In this document: one piece after another, positions 6,896-10,839 of the stretch
How the letters are laid out: each line of letters begins with the position of its first letter
Numbering within the stretch: the stretch's first letter is position 1
DNA from: Clostridia bacterium
GTDB lineage: Bacteria > Bacillota > Clostridia > Christensenellales > CAG-138
Direction: 5' to 3'
Assembly (NCBI GenBank): GCA_016296415.1
Contig: JAEDJH010000052.1
Span: 1-10,839, forward strand
DNA: 10,839 nucleotides
Notes under the pieces: model-generated
The model's database searches: none
What the model was told of the DNA's origin: nothing
What the model saw: only the letters and a program-made list of their open reading frames with translations
Position numbers and translations under genes: made by a program

Positions 6896-8257
6896 TCAGT
6901 TCTTTATGCCCTTGCACTCAAGATAGTAGCGCTTTTCGTTCGCTTCGCCCATGGAGAAGGTCTTTCTGGGCAGTGCGCCGTCGAACACAACGGTCTTGAA
7001 AAGGTCGCTCTTGTCCATCGGAGGCAGCCAGAAGCCCATATTGCCCTTCTCACGACCGAGCTTATCGACAACGTCGTCTCCGTGGATGTAGTCGATGGTG
7101 GTGCCCTCGGTCTCCTTGAGAACAACGTCGAGAGCCGCCTGCAGGGTGCCGACCTCAAGCTGTGCCTTGGGTTCGTCAACATAGATGTAGCCGTAGCCGA
7201 GCTTGGTGCAGATGGGGAGGATGTGACCCTTTGCGGTTTCTCTCATCTTGGCGATCTTCTTGTCGAGAGCAGCCTTGGAGGTGAGCCCCTGGAGGTTTGC
7301 CTTGCAGCCGCAGCCGTTTTGCTCGCTGATGACGGTGAGAAGCCTTGACAGGAACTTCATGGGCTTGCCGACGTTGAACAGCACCCTGTGGATGGGCTCG
7401 AAAATTATGCCGTCGTCGTGGACGTTTTCAAGCTCGATGAGCGCAAAGCGTGCGGGATGGTTCGCTGCTTCTTCGGGGGTAAGCGTGGCCTTGACCTTTT
7501 CCCAGTTGGCCTTTGCGGTAGCGAAGCTGTGGTTGCCGTCGCCCATTGCGAATATCATGGGAGCCTTGTCCTGACCGTAGGTCTCGTGGAATTTGTCGGG
7601 GTTTCCGAGGGCTTCGATGGCCTTTACAACGGAATCGATGGTCTTTTCGGAATTGATGAACCAACCCTCGATGTGACCGCCGTTCTGCATCAGCTCGAAG
7701 TCATATACCTGCTCCAAATCGGCAGCATTTGCCATGAGGGGCTCAATGACGGTCTTTTGCGGATCATCGATCAAAACGATGATATGCGGCATTTCGAGCG
7801 GTGCGTTCTCACGGATGCGAAGACGCGGGGGAATGCGCTCGACGATGGTGCCTTCGGTCGCACGGATGAGGGTGGTTGCGCCCTTGTTGTAGTCGTAGCA
7901 CTCAAGGTCGAGAGCCATTACAAGTCCCAGCCTCGTGTTGCCGGCGACGCTCCTCCTGAGGAGCACAAGACCCTGACCCTTGTTCTCGAGGATGCCCTCC
8001 TGAACGTATTTGTCCATGGTGGCGTTGATGGCCTTGATGCGGTCGGCCTCGTCGGGCTTGTCAAGGTACATTTCGGGGAGCATGAGGCGCAGAGTTGAGG
8101 GATCCTCGCCGACTATGCGCTCGGTGGTGTTCCAATATTCGGGCTGCGAAGTGTACTGGTCACAGGCAACCACCGCCCACTTGGTGAGGTCAACCTCTTT
8201 GTTGGGCAAAAGTATTTCCGGCACGTGTACGCCGGCATTGTTTTCGTATTTCTTCAT
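6896..8257 (-). CDS. DUF1015 family protein, function unknown
   Basis: This 453-residue cytosolic protein has no signal peptide or membrane segment. I recognise the DUF1015 family by its ordered motifs: LTKWAVVACDQYTSQPEYW near the N-terminus (24-42), TLIRATEGTIVERIPPRLRI (129-148), FAMGDGNHSFATAKANWE (236-253) and the C-terminal PRKTFSMGEANEKRYYLE (430-447). The D-G-N/H-H element resembles the D-G-x-H-R motif of ParB/sulfiredoxin-fold proteins, a fold also used by free-serine kinases of the SerK/SbnI type. Here the arginine position is serine (S244), so any kinase role is speculation. A strong GGAGG ribosome binding site lies 6-7 bases before the ATG. It sits alone between buk and the ornithine block, with an 85-base leader upstream and a hairpin downstream. 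The length looks full for the family. Confidence 0.85.
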   Translation of the reverse strand: MKKYENNAGVHVPEILLPNKEVDLTKWAVVACDQYTSQPEYWNTTERIVGEDPSTLRLMLPEMYLDKPDEADRIKAINATMDKYVQEGILENKGQGLVLLRRSVAGNTRLGLVMALDLECYDYNKGATTLIRATEGTIVERIPPRLRIRENAPLEMPHIIVLIDDPQKTVIEPLMANAADLEQVYDFELMQNGGHIEGWFINSEKTIDSVVKAIEALGNPDKFHETYGQDKAPMIFAMGDGNHSFATAKANWEKVKATLTPEEAANHPARFALIELENVHDDGIIFEPIHRVLFNVGKPMKFLSRLLTVISEQNGCGCKANLQGLTSKAALDKKIAKMRETAKGHILPICTKLGYGYIYVDEPKAQLEVGTLQAALDVVLKETEGTTIDYIHGDDVVDKLGREKGNMGFWLPPMDKSDLFKTVVFDGALPRKTFSMGEANEKRYYLECKGIKN

Positions 8258-8299
8258 AAATAGCCTCCGTTAAGGTATTTTTGTCGCTCGTTTGAACTT

Positions 8300-8316
8300 A
8301 TGGTAGTTTACACCAT
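8300..8316. promoter_or_regulatory. Palindrome overlapping the candidate -10, possible operator
   Basis: The 17-base sequence ATGGT-AGTTTAC-ACCAT has perfect 5-base inverted arms around a 7-base centre. It covers the candidate -10 of the DUF1015 gene, where a repressor site would be expected. I cannot assign it to a known regulator, and arms of five bases occur by chance. Confidence 0.25.
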
Positions 8317-8333
8317 CGGGATCAAATAATCAA
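8305..8333 (-). promoter_or_regulatory. Candidate promoter of the DUF1015 gene
   Basis: On the minus strand TTGATT (8328-8333) and TAAACT (8305-8310) are separated by 17 bases. Each hexamer matches the sigma-70/SigA consensus at four of six positions. The predicted start lies about 45 bases before the DUF1015 ATG, within the 85-base gap after buk. The match is weak, and read-through from ptb-buk remains possible. Confidence 0.3.
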
Positions 8334-8342
8334 TGCCGACGG

Positions 8343-9428
8343 TTAAAGTGATTCGGGCGCATTGTACTTGAACTCGTGCGCCGTTTCCTCGTTTCTTAGC
8401 ACCCTCAGACCGCCCTGGGCGAGCGCTTCCATCTCGTATTCGCCTGCCATTATCTCCACGGGAGCTATCCATTCGACACGCTCCTTTATCCAGTCGGTCA
8501 GCATCTTGGAATATGCAACTCCGCCGGTGAGTATTATGCGGTCAACCTTGCCCTTTACGACCGTTGCGAGGTCGCCGATGCCCTTGGCAATGCCGTAAGC
8601 CAGCGCCTCGTAGATGAGCTTTGCGTGCTCGTCGCCGTCGGCAATGAGCTTTTCGACTTCCCTTGCGTCGGACGTGCCGAGGTGAGCTTTAAGACCGGAG
8701 TTGCCCCTGACCATCCTGCTCATTTGTTTGAGGTCGTATTTTCCGCTGTAGCAGAGCTTGATAAGATCCATCGCCTGCAGCTTGCCGCAGCGCTCGGGTG
8801 CAAAGCCCGCATCGTCGTCGGAATACATATCAATGGAGTAGCCCTTGTCGATAAGCCATACACTCGTGCCGCCGCCGATGTGCTGAACGATGAAGGTGCA
8901 TTCCTCTATCGGCTTGTGCATCACCTCACGGGCGCAGATATGTGCCATTGCGTGAGTGTTGAGCGCATGACCGCGGCTTACCTTCGGAAGCTCGGGTACG
9001 CCGGTTATGCGGGCAATGGGCTGCAGCTCATCGACGGTGACGGGGTCGTAAATGAATGCCGGAACGCCGAGCTTTTTTGCAAGCTTATCCGCAACGGCGC
9101 AGCCGACGTTCGATATATGCACGTCAACCTTCTGGGCGTACATATAGTTGACCATATCGTCGTTTATCCTGTATGCGCCCGAGGGGCAGGGGGGAAGCAT
9201 TCCGCCCCTTGACATTATGCAGGTAAGCGTGGATATGTCGAAGTTTGCTTCCTCCAATGCGCCGATAACGCTTTCGGTACGGAAGTCAAGCTGCTCCATG
9301 ACCCACGAAAACCGCTTAAGCTCGTCGTCACTGTGGCGTATCGTGCGGGAAAAAAGCTGCTTTTCATCTTCAAATACGGCTACCTTGGTGGAGGTGGAGC
9401 CGGGATTTATGACGAGAATTTTTTCCAT
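8343..9428 (-). CDS. buk: Butyrate kinase (acetokinase family)
   Basis: This 361-residue cytosolic kinase converts butyryl phosphate + ADP to butyrate + ATP, the energy-conserving last step of the Ptb-Buk route. ASKHA motifs are INPGSTSTKVAVFED (7-21), SRGG (73-76), QHIGGGTSVWLID (182-194) and IILTGGVAYSK (298-308). DPVTVDELQPIARITG (128-143) and PERCGKLQ (211-218) are also family-like. An ATG seven codons upstream is in frame, but the start at 9426-9428 is chosen because AGGGAG lies just before it and the protein then begins MEKILVINPG as in the family. It follows ptb after 21 bases. Compared with Buk as I remember it from Bacillus subtilis, the HALNQKAVAR and NGEGPFSPERAG segments are replaced by HALNTHAMAH and DDAGFAPERCG. 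This is a diverged branch, and other short-chain or branched acyl phosphates are possible substrates. Confidence 0.92.
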   Translation of the reverse strand: MEKILVINPGSTSTKVAVFEDEKQLFSRTIRHSDDELKRFSWVMEQLDFRTESVIGALEEANFDISTLTCIMSRGGMLPPCPSGAYRINDDMVNYMYAQKVDVHISNVGCAVADKLAKKLGVPAFIYDPVTVDELQPIARITGVPELPKVSRGHALNTHAMAHICAREVMHKPIEECTFIVQHIGGGTSVWLIDKGYSIDMYSDDDAGFAPERCGKLQAMDLIKLCYSGKYDLKQMSRMVRGNSGLKAHLGTSDAREVEKLIADGDEHAKLIYEALAYGIAKGIGDLATVVKGKVDRIILTGGVAYSKMLTDWIKERVEWIAPVEIMAGEYEMEALAQGGLRVLRNEETAHEFKYNAPESL

Positions 9429-9449
9429 AAAAGCTCCCTGTCTTTGCAA

Positions 9450-10346
9450 TCAGGCGTTGTAGCCTGCGCCGAGGGCGAGAGAGTAGTATTTTTCGTCGGC
9501 GGAGGAACCTCTCGAGGTGAGGACTATCGGCACCTTGCATCCGAGGACAAGACCCGCCATTCTGCCGCCGCAGGTGCATACGAGGCACTTGCCGAGAACG
9601 TTGCCGACCACTATTTCGGGTGCAAGCATAACGTCGAAGTCGCCGGCGCAGGGGGATTCAAAGCCCTTTACCGGGCCAAGCTCGGGACACATTGCAAGGT
9701 CGTAGGAGATGGGGCCTTCGACGTAGCAGTGGGACAGCTCGCCGGAAAGGCTCATGCGCTTGAGTTCGGCGGCGTCGACGGTCTCGGGCATTTTGGGATT
9801 GACGGTCTCGATCGCACAAAGCGCCGCAACATTTACCTTTTCATAGCCAAGGTTGTTGAAGAACGTGGCTACGTTTTGAACGATGTCCTTTTTCTTTTCA
9901 AGGTCGGGGTAGGTGCACATGCCGCCGTCGGTTACGCAGAGCAGCTTGTGATAGCCGGGAACCTCAGCGATTATGATATGGCTCATGAGCTTGCCCGTGC
10001 GAAGGTTTGCTTCGGGGGACAAAACGCCCTTTAACAAATCACCGGTCATTATTTTGCCCTTCATGAGGAAGTCGGCCTTGCCCTCGTGGATGAGGTTTGC
10101 GGCGCATACGCTCGGGTGCATACCCTCGGGAACGGCGACGATGTTGAAGTCGGCGGGATTCTGTCCGAGAGAAACGAGAACCTCGGAAATTTTCTCGGGA
10201 TCACCGACGAGTACAGCATTTACTATATCTCTGGCCGCAATCACAGCCTCGAGCGCATGGGCGTCGTTTGCCTGAACCAACGCTACGGTCTTTTTGGGGC
10301 CGCCTTTTACCTTTGCAATGAGTTCGTCAAAGTTTTTGAGTGCCAT
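9450..10346 (-). CDS. ptb: Phosphate butyryltransferase
   Basis: This 298-residue enzyme exchanges CoA for phosphate on butyryl-CoA, giving butyryl phosphate for Buk. It belongs to the Pta/Ptb fold of phosphate acyltransferases. Visible family segments are EGKADFLMKGKIMTGDLLKG (88-107), LLCVTDGGMCTYPDLEKK (135-152), LAPEIVVGNVLGK (241-253) and the C-terminal PIVLTSRGSSADEKYYSLAL (273-292). The length is typical for Ptb (about 300) and shorter than most Pta enzymes. GGAGGT lies 5-6 bases before the ATG. It is the first gene of the leftward ptb-buk unit; the stop is 21 bases from the buk start. Together the two make butyrate with one ATP per butyryl-CoA, or run backwards to activate acids. Branched-chain acyl-CoA may also be used. 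Confidence 0.94.
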   Translation of the reverse strand: MALKNFDELIAKVKGGPKKTVALVQANDAHALEAVIAARDIVNAVLVGDPEKISEVLVSLGQNPADFNIVAVPEGMHPSVCAANLIHEGKADFLMKGKIMTGDLLKGVLSPEANLRTGKLMSHIIIAEVPGYHKLLCVTDGGMCTYPDLEKKKDIVQNVATFFNNLGYEKVNVAALCAIETVNPKMPETVDAAELKRMSLSGELSHCYVEGPISYDLAMCPELGPVKGFESPCAGDFDVMLAPEIVVGNVLGKCLVCTCGGRMAGLVLGCKVPIVLTSRGSSADEKYYSLALGAGYNA

Positions 10347-10598
10347 ATTTTACCTCCGTTATATTCCTGAATGGCGGCATACACCGTTTGGAGCGCCGCA
10401 TTTCAATACATTATAATAATAACCTTTTTCTGCCTTTCGCTTCAATAGATTATTGCAATATATTTGTTTCGGCGCTGAAAAAATCGTCTTAAAAGGGTCT
10501 GCTGCGGAGAAATTGCCCGCAAAAATGCGTTAAACGGCGAATAACGGAAGGAGGAATGCCGCGACGGAAATAGAGATGCAGAAAATTAAAATGCTATG
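10347..10598. other. Divergent intergenic region between ptb and the serine tRNA genes
   Basis: No open frame with a supported start is present on either strand. Apart from the candidate ptb promoter on the left, the stretch has AT-rich segments with T- and A-runs around 10480-10490 and a plus-strand AAGGAGG at about 10547-10553 followed almost at once by an ATG. That ATG gives only five codons and is too close to the purine run to be used. I see no riboswitch, repeat or attachment site. Confidence 0.6.
10416..10445 (-). promoter_or_regulatory. Candidate promoter of ptb-buk
   Basis: On the minus strand TTGAAG (10440-10445, four of six -35 matches) and TATTAT (10416-10421, five of six -10 matches) are 18 bases apart. 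A perfect TATAAT also occurs at 10410-10415 but lacks a -35 at the right distance. The predicted leader is about 60-65 bases and could form a short GCGGC/GCCGC hairpin (about 10374-10399) before the GGAGGT ribosome binding site. The A/T-rich stretch here suits a promoter, but the exact hexamers are uncertain. Confidence 0.4.
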
Positions 10599-10627
10599 TT
10601 GACAAGCGGAAAATGCTTTGCTATAAT
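10599..10627 (+). promoter_or_regulatory. Consensus promoter of the serine tRNA genes
   Basis: TTGACA (10599-10604) and TATAAT (10622-10627) are both perfect consensus hexamers with the optimal 17-base spacing, and a TGn extension (10619-10621) precedes the -10. Transcription should start near 10634, about 12 bases before the first tRNA. Such a strong promoter is typical of stable RNA genes and serves both tRNAs. Confidence 0.93.
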
Positions 10628-10645
10628 GCAATAGCGATTGAGTGA

Positions 10646-10734
10646 GGAGAGATGTCCGAGTGGTTTATGGAGCTGGTCTTGAAAACCAGTGATGTCGAAA
10701 GGCACCGGGGGTTCGAATCCCTCTCTCTCCGCCA
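10646..10734 (+). tRNA. tRNA-Ser (anticodon TGA)
   Basis: This 89-base gene folds as a class II tRNA. The acceptor stem GGAGAGA/TCTCTCC (10646-10652, 10724-10730) is followed by discriminator G and an encoded CCA. The anticodon stem-loop is CTGGT-CTTGAAA-ACCAG (10673-10689), with anticodon TGA at 10680-10682, which reads UCA and other UCN codons. The T arm is GGGGG-TTCGAAT-CCCTC (10707-10723). A long variable arm between 10690 and 10706 fits serine identity. It starts 18 bases after a consensus -10 and is followed 11 bases later by a second serine tRNA. Confidence 0.97.
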
Positions 10735-10745
10735 AAATGAATAAT

Positions 10746-10838
10746 GGAGAAGTACCCAAGCGGCTGTAAGGGGCTCCCCTGCTAAGGGAGTAGACTGGGG
10801 TGACTGGTGCGAGGGTTCGAATCCCTCCTTCTCCGCCA
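10746..10838 (+). tRNA. tRNA-Ser (anticodon GCT)
   Basis: This 93-base class II tRNA has acceptor stem GGAGAAG/CTTCTCC (10746-10752, 10828-10834), discriminator G and an encoded CCA. The anticodon stem-loop is CTCCC-CTGCTAA-GGGAG (10774-10790), with anticodon GCT at 10781-10783 for AGC/AGU codons. The T arm is GAGGG-TTCGAAT-CCCTC (10811-10827), and the long variable arm between 10791 and 10810 fits serine. It has no promoter of its own in the 11-base spacer and is co-transcribed with the preceding tRNA-Ser. Its terminator, or further tRNAs, would lie beyond the window. Confidence 0.97.
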
Positions 10839-10839
10839 A

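Noticed and set aside
8313..8342. Possible terminator hairpin right after buk (7-bp stem with one G-U pair)
   Set aside because: The loop is long (16 bases) and no U-tract follows on the minus strand, so termination is not supported.
7388..10034. Plus-strand frames of about 195-236 codons opposite the DUF1015, buk and ptb genes
   Set aside because: They are antisense shadows with low-complexity hydrophobic translations and no family resemblance; the minus-strand genes are clear.
10548..10618. Tiny plus-strand frames after AAGGAGG upstream of the tRNAs
   Set aside because: They have five to eight codons, the first ATG is too close to the purine run, and they lie before the tRNA promoter with no other support.
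10621..10839. Minus-strand 72-codon frame whose translation includes EGFEPSHQ and ERDSNPR
   Set aside because: It is the antisense of the two tRNA-Ser genes. These peptide strings are a well-known false annotation arising from the complement of tRNA T arms.
1..10839. CRISPR arrays, insertion sequences, phage genes, or toxin and defence genes
   Set aside because: No regular repeat-spacer pattern, transposase motif, terminal inverted repeat or phage-like protein was seen. The content is metabolic and housekeeping.

Overview
The window looks like chromosomal DNA from an anaerobic, butyrate-forming Firmicute of the class Clostridia, with GC in the mid-50s percent by eye. The basis is gene content: a Ptb-Buk pair, an ornithine racemase beside a GlmL/MutL-type mutase accessory protein, a DUF1015 protein, an AEC carrier, and strong GGAGG-type ribosome binding sites. 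All nine confident protein genes lie on the minus strand, so transcription runs right to left. Two serine tRNA genes lie on the plus strand at the right end.

Layout, right to left. Positions 10646-10838 hold tRNA-Ser(TGA) and tRNA-Ser(GCT) behind a consensus promoter. Positions 10347-10598 are a divergent intergenic region with a weak candidate promoter for ptb. Then come ptb and buk (butyryl-CoA to butyrate plus ATP), and a DUF1015 gene of unknown function with its own leader. After a hairpin follows a tight four-gene cluster: AEC carrier, GlmL/MutL-like protein, ornithine racemase (orr) and ornithine carbamoyltransferase (argF). A second hairpin separates argF from alr (alanine racemase) and ispE (isoprenoid kinase), which lie 2 bases apart. 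After ispE there is a hairpin with T-runs on both strands (about 200-236). The left edge holds an AT-richer open frame that resembles the C-terminal part of a TetR-type regulator.

How the genes may work together (inference). OTC can connect citrulline and ornithine, and Orr converts L-ornithine to D-ornithine, the substrate of B12-dependent ornithine aminomutase. GlmL/MutL-like proteins accompany B12-dependent carbon-skeleton and amino mutases. In the known clostridial pathway later steps release D-alanine and acetyl-CoA; Alr could convert the D-alanine to L-alanine, and Ptb-Buk could serve acetyl-CoA-derived butyrate formation. The aminomutase (oraS/oraE), ord and ortA/ortB are not in the window, so the pathway is incomplete here. 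The most interesting points are this mutase-less cluster with an AEC carrier, a butyrate kinase with a diverged active-site region, and the DUF1015 gene between the two metabolic blocks.
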